Below are positions 13,510 to 22,028 of a stretch of 64,000 nt of DNA, in pieces. Positions within the stretch are counted from its first letter, which is position 1. Every line of letters starts with the position of its first letter. A program made the translations under genes and the position numbers. The notes under the pieces were generated by a model. The model was not told where the DNA came from, ran no database searches, and worked only from the letters and a program-made list of their open reading frames with translations. Source of the stretch: Plasticicumulans acidivorans (GTDB lineage: Bacteria > Pseudomonadota > Gammaproteobacteria > Competibacterales > Competibacteraceae); NCBI RefSeq assembly GCF_003182095.1, contig NZ_QGTJ01000011.1, forward strand, positions 62,001 through 126,000, in the 5' to 3' direction.

Positions 13510-13710
13510 ATGCTAATCCTGACCCGCCGAGTGGGCGAAACGTTGATGATCGGTGACGAGGTCACTGTGACCGTACTGGGAGTCAAGGGCAATCAAGTCC
13601 GCATCGGCGTCAACGCGCCCAAGGATATCGCTGTGCACCGTGAGGAAATCTACGAGCGCATCAAGCGTGAACAGGACGGTGACACCGCTGAGCATCCGGA
13701 TGCGGTTTGA
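13510..13710 (+). CDS. csrA: Carbon storage regulator CsrA (RsmA)
   Basis: RNA-binding global regulator that blocks or promotes translation at GGA motifs. The 66-residue product has the canonical [16 protein letters not shown] start and the [21 protein letters not shown]-binding end with the key Arg-Glu-Glu residues. AAGGAG lies about 8 bases before the ATG; this GGA and others in the leader (CTGGAAT, GAGGGA) are candidate autoregulatory sites. The position after lysC and before tRNA-Ser is the usual one in gammaproteobacteria. Confidence 0.97.
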   Translation: MLILTRRVGETLMIGDEVTVTVLGVKGNQVRIGVNAPKDIAVHREEIYERIKREQDGDTAEHPDAV

Positions 13711-13722
13711 CGTTTCAAACCT

Positions 13723-13751
13723 TTGACGGATGTCCGCGATATCAGTAGAAT
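13723..13751 (+). promoter_or_regulatory. Promoter of tRNA-Ser
   Basis: TTGACG, 17-base spacer, TAGAAT, then a GC-rich stretch (CGCGGCC) at the expected start region, which fits a stringently controlled stable-RNA promoter. The tRNA begins about 32 bases after the -10 box. Confidence 0.7.
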
Positions 13752-13783
13752 TCGCGGCCTCGGTCGAGCCGACACTTAAAAAC

Positions 13784-13877
13784 GGAGAGATGGCCGAGTG
13801 GCTGAAGGCGCTCCCCTGCTAAGGGAGTATAGGGGCTTAAACCTCTATCGAGGGTTCGAATCCCTCTCTCTCCGCCA
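13784..13877 (+). tRNA. tRNA-Ser (GCT)
   Basis: A 94-base class II tRNA including encoded CCA. Acceptor GGAGAGA pairs with TCTCTCC. The anticodon arm is CTCCC-CTGCTAA-GGGAG with anticodon GCT (codons AGC/AGU). It has a long variable arm and a T arm with TTCGAAT. Confidence 0.97.
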
Positions 13878-13890
13878 AGTAAAAAAGCAG

Positions 13891-13919
13891 TTGACAGTAT
13901 ATTTTATCAGCTGCATAAT
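13891..13919 (+). promoter_or_regulatory. Promoter of tRNA-Arg
   Basis: TTGACA, 17-base spacer, CATAAT (TAATAC overlaps two bases on) in an AT-rich gap between the two tRNAs. It would start transcription about 10 bases before tRNA-Arg. Confidence 0.65.
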
Positions 13920-13937
13920 ACGTGCCATGTTTAGTTT

Positions 13938-14014
13938 GCGCCCGTAGCTCAGTTGGATAGAGTACCTGGCTACGAACCAGGTGGTCGGAGGTTCGAATCC
14001 TTCCGGGCGCGCCA
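13938..14014 (+). tRNA. tRNA-Arg (ACG)
   Basis: A 77-base tRNA with encoded CCA. Acceptor GCGCCCG pairs with CGGGCGC. The anticodon arm is CCTGG-CTACGAA-CCAGG with anticodon ACG, which TadA would edit to ICG to read CGU/CGC/CGA. The T arm has GGTTCGAATCC. Confidence 0.97.
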
Positions 14015-14020
14015 ATATTG

Positions 14021-14054
14021 AAAAGCCTTGATCTTTACTGATCAAGGCTTTTTT
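14021..14054 (+). terminator. Terminator after tRNA-Arg
   Basis: AAAAGCCTTGATC, six-base loop, GATCAAGGCTTTT is a perfect 13-bp stem with a T run, starting 6 bases after the tRNA. Confidence 0.92.
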
Positions 14055-14705
14055 GTTGTGTGTTTTTTACTATTGCCGGCCAAGTCATCCGCAAGGTTTT
14101 GTCATGGAATGGCTGATTATTCGTGGCATGAATGTTTTTTCTTTACTTCTTGATTGCTCCTCCAACATTTTTCCGAAATGTTTGGCGAGGAGCTTCATAA
14201 CGAGGAGAAAAGTACGTTTGTTGCGGATCTGGTCTTGGCGTCTCTAGCAAAGGCGCTCCCATCTGTCGCCTGCCAACGAAGGGGGACAAGCGAGGGGAAT
14301 ACTGGATCGCTACTGGCGCAACGTTTGTAGCGGATGTGCAGGCTTCGAAAACGATTGAGTCGTCCGTGTGTGCTCTCAACAACACCGAAGGTGTTGCACC
14401 ACGGCTCGATTCCGCGCCGGTGCGGGTCTTCGTTGGTGGCGCGTAGTCCTTGTTGGTTTTGTTGTGGTGCGGGGATGGACAAGACGTGAATGCAGGCTGT
14501 GTGGCGCCGAAAGGCGACGCCGTTCTACGTCTAAGTGTATCCGCGTTCAGTCGTCGGATGGGGGGCTGTCGGTGCGCGGTGGGTGAGTGATGTCTGCTTG
14601 GCGGCCGTTTGCACAAGAGCTGCTGCCGTATTGTTTTGTCTTGGCAGGCTCGTGCTTGTAGTGCTTTAGCTGATGCGAAATGAAAGGCTGTCGTAACGGA
14701 AAATA
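14055..14705. other. Unassigned lower-GC stretch between tRNA terminators
   Basis: About 650 bases between the tRNA-Arg and tRNA-Pro terminators with no gene I can recognise on either strand. Base composition is visibly more AT-rich than the neighbouring genes. Open frames are short or lack family motifs; the longest plus-strand candidate starting ATGTTTGGCGAGGAGC (14179) is about 50 codons. Local structure includes an imperfect inverted repeat at 14156-14193 (GCTCCTCCAACATTT, five-base loop, AAATGTTTGGCGAGGAGC) and a perfect 7-bp hairpin CAACACC-GAA-GGTGTTG at 14380-14396. It could be decayed foreign DNA next to a tRNA or hold a structured RNA; neither is shown. Confidence 0.5.
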
Positions 14706-14733
14706 AAAAAAGCCGACCTAAGTCGGCTTTTTT
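14706..14733 (-). terminator. Bidirectional terminator after tRNA-Pro
   Basis: GCCGAC-CTAA-GTCGGC flanked by seven A and six T residues. It works as an intrinsic terminator on the minus strand for ispB/tRNA-Pro and could stop plus-strand transcripts too. Confidence 0.85.
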
Positions 14734-14739
14734 ATTAAT

Positions 14740-14816
14740 TGGTCGGGGTGACAGGATTCGAACCTACGACCCCTACGTCCCGAACGTAGTGCTCTACCAG
14801 GCTGAGCTACACCCCG
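14740..14816 (-). tRNA. tRNA-Pro (CGG)
   Basis: A 77-base tRNA with encoded CCA. Acceptor CGGGGTG pairs with CACCCCG. The anticodon arm is CTACG-TTCGGGA-CGTAG with anticodon CGG (codon CCG). It lies 5 bases downstream of ispB on the same strand, so it may be processed from an ispB transcript. Confidence 0.97.
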
Positions 14817-14821
14817 AAATG

Positions 14822-15790
14822 CTAGTTCGTCCGATTCACTGAAAAATCAGCGAGAGCAATCAGTGCTTGTCGAAATTCGGAATCCGGGAGAATTTCAACG
14901 GCCTGAATTGCTGCATCGGCCTGCTGTCTAGCGAGGTGCGCAGTATAGTGGGTGGCGCCACTGCTTGCAATCGCTTGTGTGACAATTTCGATCTGTTCGC
15001 GGCCGCCGGTTTCGATGGCGTGCCGGATGATTGCTGCTTGCTCGGGCGTGCCATGGCGCATGGCGTGAATCAGCGGCAGGGTCGGTTTGCCCTCAGCGAG
15101 GTCGTCGCCAATATTCTTGCCGATCTCGTCAGTTGCCGCGGTGTAGTCGAGTAAATCGTCGACCAGCTGGAAGGCCGTGCCGAGATGCAGGCCGTATGTT
15201 GCCATCGCCTGTTCGACTTCATTCGCTTGGTGTGCGACTACAGCACCAAGCCGGCTGGCTGCCTCAAACAGTTTTGCAGTCTTGCAGCGGATGACCTCCA
15301 TGTAATGTGCCTCGGTGGTATCCGGGTCGTGGCAGTTGAGCAACTGCATGACCTCGCCTTCGGCAATCCTGTTGGTCGTGTCGGCCAGAATGCGCATGAC
15401 CGGCATGCTGTCGAGAGCGACCATCATCTGGAACGAGCGCGAGTAGAGGAAATCACCCACGAGGACGCTGGCCTCGTTGCCCCATATCGTGTTCGCCGTC
15501 TCGCGTCCGCGTCGTAGCTCAGAGGCGTCGACGACGTCGTCATGGAGCAGTGTCGATGTATGAATGAACTCGATGATGGCCGCGAGGCTGATGTGAGCCG
15601 TGCCCGCGTAGCCACACGCCCGTGCGGCGAGTGTGGCGATGATCGGACGCAGTCGTTTACCGCCGCTATTGATGATGTATTCGCTGATCTGGTTGATCAA
15701 CACGACTTCAGAATGCAAAGCCTGACGGATCAGATCGTCGACCGCCTGCATGTCGCTGGCTGCGAGCTTGCGTACGTCTTGGATATTCAT
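14822..15790 (-). CDS. ispB: Octaprenyl/polyprenyl diphosphate synthase IspB
   Basis: Long-chain trans-prenyl diphosphate synthase that makes the side chain of ubiquinone. The 322-residue enzyme has both Asp-rich motifs: DDVVD at residues 84-88 (LLHDDVVDAS) and the second at QLVDDLLDY, plus GGKRLRP near the start. The start at MNIQDVRKL is preferred; a longer in-frame version adds 55 residues not typical of the family. Divergent from rplU, as in many gammaproteobacteria. Chain length cannot be read from the sequence with certainty. Confidence 0.95.
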   Translation of the reverse strand: MNIQDVRKLAASDMQAVDDLIRQALHSEVVLINQISEYIINSGGKRLRPIIATLAARACGYAGTAHISLAAIIEFIHTSTLLHDDVVDASELRRGRETANTIWGNEASVLVGDFLYSRSFQMMVALDSMPVMRILADTTNRIAEGEVMQLLNCHDPDTTEAHYMEVIRCKTAKLFEAASRLGAVVAHQANEVEQAMATYGLHLGTAFQLVDDLLDYTAATDEIGKNIGDDLAEGKPTLPLIHAMRHGTPEQAAIIRHAIETGGREQIEIVTQAIASSGATHYTAHLARQQADAAIQAVEILPDSEFRQALIALADFSVNRTN

Positions 15791-15939
15791 TAGGGGGCGT
15801 GCGGTTGCGGCGGGAATGGGGCGCAAGCAAGTCCTGCGCGATTGTTGAGTGCCGCGCCTGCCTAGGCCGCGGTCGGTGAGCAAGTGTAGCGCGCCGTGCA
15901 TCCCAGCGTTACAGGGCTCGTTGGCAGGAGACAAGCGAT

Positions 15940-15968
15940 TTGACCAAGGGTTCACAGGCCGGTAGAAT
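15940..15968 (+). promoter_or_regulatory. Promoter of rplU-rpmA
   Basis: TTGACC, 17-base spacer, TAGAAT, about 50 bases before rplU. The sequence after it (CGCTGCCC) is GC-rich, as expected for a growth-rate controlled ribosomal protein promoter. Confidence 0.75.
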
Positions 15969-16017
15969 CGCTGCCCTTTAGTTGAGCGCTCAACGAATTC
16001 TGTCCGGAGATCCAGGA

Positions 16018-16332
16018 ATGTACGCTGTCATCAAGACCGGCGGCAAACAGTACCGCGTTGCTGAAGGTCAGACCCTCAAGGTCGAAAAGCTTAATCTCGA
16101 CGAGGGTGCTCCCGTCGAAATCACGGATGTGCTGCTGGTTTCTGATGGTGAGCAGGTGACTGTCGGCCAGCCGCTGGTTACCGGTGCCAAAGTGACCGCC
16201 ACGGTGCAGTCGCACGGCCGCGCAAAGAAGGTGGAAATCATCAAGTTCCGCCGCCGCAAGCACCATATGAAGCGGCAGGGCCACCGTCAGTACTTCACCG
16301 AGCTGAAGATCACTGGCATCAGCGCCGGCTAA
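16018..16332 (+). CDS. rplU: 50S ribosomal protein L21
   Basis: 104-residue large-subunit protein. It starts [20 protein letters not shown] and carries the basic [15 protein letters not shown] rRNA-binding stretch and the FTELKITGI end. An earlier in-frame start has no homology support. First gene of the rplU-rpmA pair behind a strong promoter; rpmA follows after 18 bases. Confidence 0.98.
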   Translation: MYAVIKTGGKQYRVAEGQTLKVEKLNLDEGAPVEITDVLLVSDGEQVTVGQPLVTGAKVTATVQSHGRAKKVEIIKFRRRKHHMKRQGHRQYFTELKITGISAG

Positions 16333-16350
16333 TTTTGAGGAGTCTAAGCC

Positions 16351-16608
16351 ATGGCACATAAAAAGGCCGGCGGTTCCAGTCGGAACGGTCGCGATTCAGA
16401 ATCGAAGCGTCTTGGCGTCAAGTTGTTCGGTGGGCAGCAGTGTTCTGCCGGCAGCATCATCGTGCGTCAGCGTGGCACCCAGTTCCATGCGGGGAGCAAC
16501 GTTGGTCTCGGCACTGACCATACCCTGTTCGCCAAGGCGGACGGGCGGGTGGTTTTCGAGACCAAAGGCCCGAAAGGCCGTCGCTATGTGAGTATTGTCC
16601 CGGCCTGA
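16351..16608 (+). CDS. rpmA: 50S ribosomal protein L27
   Basis: 85-residue protein whose N-terminal tail ([19 protein letters not shown]) reaches into the peptidyl-transferase centre. The family motif [18 protein letters not shown] is present. GAGG precedes the ATG. There is no Firmicute-type N-terminal extension. A terminator follows before obgE. Confidence 0.98.
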   Translation: MAHKKAGGSSRNGRDSESKRLGVKLFGGQQCSAGSIIVRQRGTQFHAGSNVGLGTDHTLFAKADGRVVFETKGPKGRRYVSIVPA

Positions 16609-16631
16609 CATTGTTTCCGGTCGAGGTTAGG

Positions 16632-16657
16632 AGCCCCGTCACTGTGCGGGGCTTTTT
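16632..16657 (+). terminator. Terminator after rpmA
   Basis: AGCCCCG, eight-base loop, CGGGGCT and a T run. It separates rplU-rpmA from obgE, probably with some read-through because obgE lies only 40 bases further. Confidence 0.85.
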
Positions 16658-16684
16658 CGTTTCTTGTCCGCGGTTCTTGAGTGA

Positions 16685-17785
<1,101 letters not shown>

Positions 17786-17791
17786 AGCGGA

Positions 17792-18922
17792 ATGACATGT
17801 GATCGCGTGGCGCTGGGGCAGGCACGGCGCTGGGTGGTGAAGATTGGCAGCGCGATGGTGACGGACGAGGGGCGTGGGCTCGATGCTCATGCCATCGATG
17901 CCTGGGTCGCGCAGCTCGCGGGGCTGCACCGCGAGGGGCGTGACGTGATCATTGTTTCATCCGGGGCTGTGGCGGAAGGCATGCGCCGGCTCGGCTGGAG
18001 TGTGCGGCCGCAAGCGTTGCACGAACTGCAGGCAGCGGCGGCCGTCGGGCAGATGGGGCTGGCGCAAGCCTGGGAGGCGGCTTTTCAGCGCGAGGGCATC
18101 CGTACCGCTCAGATCTTGCTGACGCATGACGATGTCCGGAATCGCCAGCGTTATCTCAACGCGCGCGGCACCTTGCGGACGCTGATTGGTCTGGGGGTCA
18201 TTCCCGTTGTCAATGAGAACGATACCGTGGCGTTCGAAGAGGTGCGCTTCGGTGACAACGATACCTTGGGCGCCCTGGTTTCCAATCTGATCGAAGCGGA
18301 GCTTTATGTGATCCTGACGGATCAGAAAGGCTTGTTCGATCGTGATCCGCGCAGCAATCCCGATGCGGTCTTCATTTCCGAGGCGAGCGCAGGTGCGCCA
18401 GAGCTCGAAGACATGGCTGGCGGTGGCAGCAGTGGCGCGCTGGGGCGTGGTGGGATGCTGACCAAGGTGCGTGCGGCGGCCAAAGCGGCGCGTTCAGGCA
18501 CCTCGACGATTCTGGCCTGGGGGCGGGAGCATGAAGTGCTGCGCCGGATCAAGCGCGGAGAGGCGCTCGGTACGCTGCTGCATGCGGATCAGGCGCCCGA
18601 TACGGCGCGCAAACAGTGGCTGGCCGTGCAAATGCAGGTGCGTGGGCATCTGCATCTCGATGCCGGCGCGGTGCATGCGCTCTGTGAATGCGGCAAGAGC
18701 CTGCTGCCGGTTGGGGTTCGCGGCGTCGATGGGGATTTTCAGCGAGGTGAGCTGGTGGCCTGTCTTGGGCCGGATGGTGTGGAAGTGGCGCGTGGTTTGA
18801 TCAACTACAGCGCCGCCGATACCGCACGCATCATGGGCAAATCGACCTCGGCAATCGAGCATATGGTGGGCTATGTCGATGTGCGCGAGCTGATTCACCG
18901 CGATGATCTGGTGCTAGTGTAG
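17792..18922 (+). CDS. proB: Glutamate 5-kinase
   Basis: First enzyme of proline synthesis; it phosphorylates glutamate. The 376-residue protein has an amino-acid kinase domain ([48 protein letters not shown]) and a C-terminal PUA domain (about residues 280-360). The partner proA is not adjacent here but lies at about 58 kb. Likely co-transcribed with obgE. Confidence 0.97.
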   Translation: MTCDRVALGQARRWVVKIGSAMVTDEGRGLDAHAIDAWVAQLAGLHREGRDVIIVSSGAVAEGMRRLGWSVRPQALHELQAAAAVGQMGLAQAWEAAFQREGIRTAQILLTHDDVRNRQRYLNARGTLRTLIGLGVIPVVNENDTVAFEEVRFGDNDTLGALVSNLIEAELYVILTDQKGLFDRDPRSNPDAVFISEASAGAPELEDMAGGGSSGALGRGGMLTKVRAAAKAARSGTSTILAWGREHEVLRRIKRGEALGTLLHADQAPDTARKQWLAVQMQVRGHLHLDAGAVHALCECGKSLLPVGVRGVDGDFQRGELVACLGPDGVEVARGLINYSAADTARIMGKSTSAIEHMVGYVDVRELIHRDDLVLV

Positions 18923-18956
18923 GTGCTGGTCGGCTTTCACCTGCCGCCAGGACAAT

Positions 18957-18983
18957 AAAAAAGCCGGGATTACCGGCTTTTTT
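18957..18983. terminator. Bidirectional terminator between proB and rpsT
   Basis: AAAAAAGCCGG, five-base loop, CCGGCTTTTTT between convergent genes. Its symmetric A and T runs suit both directions. Confidence 0.88.
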
Positions 18984-19003
18984 ATTGCTTACTGATGATG
19001 TGT

Positions 19004-19267
19004 TTACGCCATCGCCTTGATGTGGGCCGACAGGCGGCTCTTGTGGCGGGCGGCTTTGTTCTCATGAATCAGGCCCTTGCGGGCAGTGCTGTCGATGACC
19101 GATGCCGCCTCGCGGAAAACCGACTCGGCTTGAGATTTGTCGCCGGCCTGAATGGCCGCGAAGACCTTCTTCACATAGGTGCGAAAGCGAGAGCGCTGGC
19201 TCGCATTGTGCTGGCGGGCCTTTTCCGCCTGGCGGACGCGCTTCTTGGCTTGAGCAGTGTTGGCCAA
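19004..19267 (-). CDS. rpsT: 30S ribosomal protein S20
   Basis: 87-residue basic protein of the small subunit. It starts [18 protein letters not shown] and has the [12 protein letters not shown] and [16 protein letters not shown] stretches of the family. Transcribed away from murJ from a near-consensus promoter, leaving a leader of about 60 bases. S20 represses its own translation in E. coli; the leader here was not folded. Confidence 0.97.
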   Translation of the reverse strand: MANTAQAKKRVRQAEKARQHNASQRSRFRTYVKKVFAAIQAGDKSQAESVFREAASVIDSTARKGLIHENKAARHKSRLSAHIKAMA

Positions 19268-19336
19268 AGTTGTGGCTCCTGTTCTCTAATGCAGTCCACC
19301 GCCCGGCAGGGGCGGCCTTGTTACGAAAAGGCGGGA

Positions 19337-19365
19337 ATTATCTTGGGCTTGTGTTGACTTGTCAA
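19337..19365 (-). promoter_or_regulatory. Promoter of rpsT
   Basis: On the minus strand, TTGACA, 17-base spacer, GATAAT: one mismatch from consensus. The -35 box overlaps the palindrome TTGACTTGTCAA (19354-19365), whose other half is the likely murJ -35 box. Confidence 0.8.
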
Positions 19366-19381
19366 CGCTTTGCGGTATGGC
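19354..19381 (+). promoter_or_regulatory. Possible promoter of murJ
   Basis: TTGACT, 16-base spacer, TATGGC, about 65 bases before murJ and sharing a palindromic -35 region with the rpsT promoter. The -10 box is weak. Confidence 0.45.
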
Positions 19382-19445
19382 TGACAGCTGCGGCGGGCAT
19401 CCCTATGATGCGCCGCTTCGACCCTGTCGCGCTGCAGCATCCACG

Positions 19446-20990
19446 ATGAGCAAATCCCTGTTGAAGTCCACCGGCCTGGTCAGTGCGATGACCTTTCTGT
19501 CGCGGCTGCTCGGTTTTGTGCGCGACATGATCTACGCGCAGTTATTCGGTGCCGGTGCTGGCATGGACGCCTTCAACGTTGCGTTCCGCATTCCGAATCT
19601 GTTCCGGCGACTGGTGGGCGAGGGGGCGTTTTCACAGGCCTTCGTGCCCGTATTCTCGGAGTATCGGACGCAACGTGAACCTCAGGAGCTCAAACAGCTC
19701 GTCGACCAGGTGGCCGGGACTCTGGGTACGGTGCTGCTGCTGCTGACGGCGCTGGGGATGGTCGGCGCGCCGCTGCTGGTCTGGGTGTTCGCCAGCGGCT
19801 TCGGTGATGAGCCGCATAAATTCGCCCTGACTGAGCAGTTGCTGCAGATCACGTTTCCCTACGTGCTGTGCATCTGTCTGACGGCATTCGCCGGCGGCAT
19901 CCTCAACAGCTGCGGGCATTTTGCCGTGCCGGCGCTGACGCCGGTATTGCTCAACGTGACGATGATCGCCGCCGCCCTGTGGGCGGCGCCGTATTTCGAT
20001 GAGCCGGTGCTGGCGCTAGGGTGGGGGGTGGCGCTGGCCGGCGTGCTGCAGCTGCTGTTTCAGCTGCCGGCCCTGCGCGCGCTGCATCTGTTGCCGCGTC
20101 CGCGGCTGGCCTGGCGAGCCGATGGCGTGCGCCGGATCATGCGCTTGATGGTGCCGGCATTGATCGGTTCGAGCGCTGCGCAGATCAATCTGCTGATCAA
20201 CACCCAGCTGGCGTCGACACTGCCCACCGGCAGTGTGTCCTGGCTGTATTACTCGGATCGTCTGGTCGAGTTCGTGCTCGGCATTTTCGGCGCGGCACTG
20301 GGTACGGTCATTCTGCCGAAGCTCTCGCGTCAGCATGCGGGTGGCGAGGGTGAGGGGTTTTCCGCGACGCTGGACTGGGGTATGCGCTGGACCCTGCTGA
20401 TCGGCGTTCCGGCGACCGTGGCGCTGATGCTATTGTCCGGGCCATTGCTGTCGACGTTGTTCATGCACGGTGAGTTTTCTGCCTACGACGTCGAAATGAC
20501 GACGCGCAGCCTGACCACCTACGGTGCGGGGTTGGTGTCGTACATGCTGGTCAAAGTGCTGGCCCCTGGCTTCTACGCCAGGCAGGACACGCGCACGCCG
20601 GTGCGTTTCGGACTGATTTCCATCGGCGCCAACATCGGTTTTCAGCTGGTCCTGGTGCAGTGGCTGGCGCATGCCGGCCTGGCTTTGTCGACGGCGCTGG
20701 CGTCATTCGTCAATTGCATCCTGCTCTATTGGCAATTGCGCCGGGATGGTGTCTATCGGCCCTCGCGTGGCTGGTGGGTGTTCGGTATGCGCCTGATCAT
20801 CGCCAACGTGGCGATGGCCGCCTTCCTGTTCTGGGCCGCCGGCGACCTGGAGCGGGATTGGATGAGTGTTTCGACCCTGGATCGTCTGCTGCACCTGGCA
20901 TGGCTGGTGCCGGCGGGCGCAGCGGTCTATGCCCTCGTTGCCGTCGGGCTCGGCGTGCGTTTGCGGCATCTGCGTGGGCCGGAAGCATGA
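19446..20990 (+). CDS. murJ: Lipid II flippase MurJ
   Basis: Flips the peptidoglycan precursor lipid II across the inner membrane. The 514-residue MATE-like protein begins MSKSLLKSTGLVSAMTFLSR and shows the FGAGAGMDAFNVAFRIPNLF and EGAFSQAFVPVFSEY motifs with the conserved Arg of the central cavity, followed by about 14 membrane helices. An earlier in-frame start adds 29 residues without support. Next to rpsT and ribF, as in Pseudomonas. Confidence 0.97.
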   Translation: MSKSLLKSTGLVSAMTFLSRLLGFVRDMIYAQLFGAGAGMDAFNVAFRIPNLFRRLVGEGAFSQAFVPVFSEYRTQREPQELKQLVDQVAGTLGTVLLLLTALGMVGAPLLVWVFASGFGDEPHKFALTEQLLQITFPYVLCICLTAFAGGILNSCGHFAVPALTPVLLNVTMIAAALWAAPYFDEPVLALGWGVALAGVLQLLFQLPALRALHLLPRPRLAWRADGVRRIMRLMVPALIGSSAAQINLLINTQLASTLPTGSVSWLYYSDRLVEFVLGIFGAALGTVILPKLSRQHAGGEGEGFSATLDWGMRWTLLIGVPATVALMLLSGPLLSTLFMHGEFSAYDVEMTTRSLTTYGAGLVSYMLVKVLAPGFYARQDTRTPVRFGLISIGANIGFQLVLVQWLAHAGLALSTALASFVNCILLYWQLRRDGVYRPSRGWWVFGMRLIIANVAMAAFLFWAAGDLERDWMSVSTLDRLLHLAWLVPAGAAVYALVAVGLGVRLRHLRGPEA

Positions 20991-21044
20991 CAAGCCCCTT
21001 TCACACCTTATAATCCCCCGTTCGCTTTTTCCCGGCTGGACGGA

Positions 21045-21983
21045 ATGGAACTGATACGCGGCACGCACAATCTGCGCCCCAGGCATCACGGCTGTGTGGC
21101 CACGATAGGTAATTTCGACGGAGTGCATCTGGGGCACCGGGCCGTGCTGGCGCAGTTGCGCGCGCGCGGTGCGGCCTTGTCGTTGCCCGTGCTGGTGATG
21201 ACGTTCGAGCCATATCCACAGGAATTCTTCGCGCGAGACAATCCGCCGCCGCGGCTGTCCCGTCTGCGGGAGAAGCTCAGTGGTCTGGCTGCCGCCGGTG
21301 TCGACCGGGTGTTGGTCCTGCGCTTCGATGAGCGCCTGGCGCAGATGGACCCGGAGGCGTTCGTCGACGAGCTGCTGGTACGGCAGCTGGGCGTGCGGCA
21401 TCTGGTGGTCGGTGATGATTTCCGCTTCGGGCGCGGGCGGGCTGGCGACTTCGCCCTGCTCGAACGCTGCGGTCGCCGACACGGCTTCGAGGTGGTGCAT
21501 ACGCCGACTTTCGAACTGGAAGGCGGTCGTGTCAGCAGCACGCGCATCCGCGAACTGCTGGCTCGGGGCGAGCTGGATGCGGCGGCGGCATTGCTCGGCC
21601 GGCCTTACGCGGTGCAGGGGCGGGTGGCGCACGGCGCCAAACTGGGGCGTACGATCGGTTTCCCGACAGCCAATGTGCACCTGCACCGGCGTTCCACGTC
21701 GCTCGATGGTGTCTATGCCGTCACCCTGCAGACCGCGGACGGGCGGCGTTTTGACGGTGTGGCCAATCTGGGGCGCCGACCTACCGTGGGCGGAACCCGT
21801 GAACAGCTCGAAGTCCACCTGTTCGAATTCTGTGGCGATCTCTATGGGCGAGCCGTTAGCGTGGAGTTTCGCAAGCATTTGCGAGCTGAACAGCGTTTTG
21901 CCTCGCTCGATGCGCTGACGGCGCAGATCGAGCGTGATGCGCAAGCCGCGCGAGCTTATTTCCGCGCGCTTTCTGCGTCCTGA
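21045..21983 (+). CDS. ribF: Bifunctional riboflavin kinase/FAD synthetase
   Basis: Makes FMN and then FAD from riboflavin. The 312-residue product has an N-terminal nucleotidyl-transferase domain (TIGNFDGVHLGHRAVLAQ, with the HxGH motif; VSSTRIRELLARGE) and a C-terminal kinase domain (KLGRTIGFPTANV, PTVGGTREQLEVHLF). In the usual murJ-ribF-ileS order, with 54 bases after murJ. Confidence 0.97.
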   Translation: MELIRGTHNLRPRHHGCVATIGNFDGVHLGHRAVLAQLRARGAALSLPVLVMTFEPYPQEFFARDNPPPRLSRLREKLSGLAAAGVDRVLVLRFDERLAQMDPEAFVDELLVRQLGVRHLVVGDDFRFGRGRAGDFALLERCGRRHGFEVVHTPTFELEGGRVSSTRIRELLARGELDAAAALLGRPYAVQGRVAHGAKLGRTIGFPTANVHLHRRSTSLDGVYAVTLQTADGRRFDGVANLGRRPTVGGTREQLEVHLFEFCGDLYGRAVSVEFRKHLRAEQRFASLDALTAQIERDAQAARAYFRALSAS

Positions 21984-22028
21984 ATAAATACATGCGTCGT
22001 TTCCGACGCCACCACGAGGTGTGAATAC

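Noticed and set aside
14143..14616. 157-codon minus-strand frame in the tRNA-flanked gap
   Set aside because: No motif or ribosome site recognised, composition looks random; kept only as part of the unassigned stretch.
14055..14705. CsrB/RsmZ-like sponge RNA near csrA
   Set aside because: GGA triplets are present but about as frequent as chance would give, and they are not regularly placed in hairpin loops.
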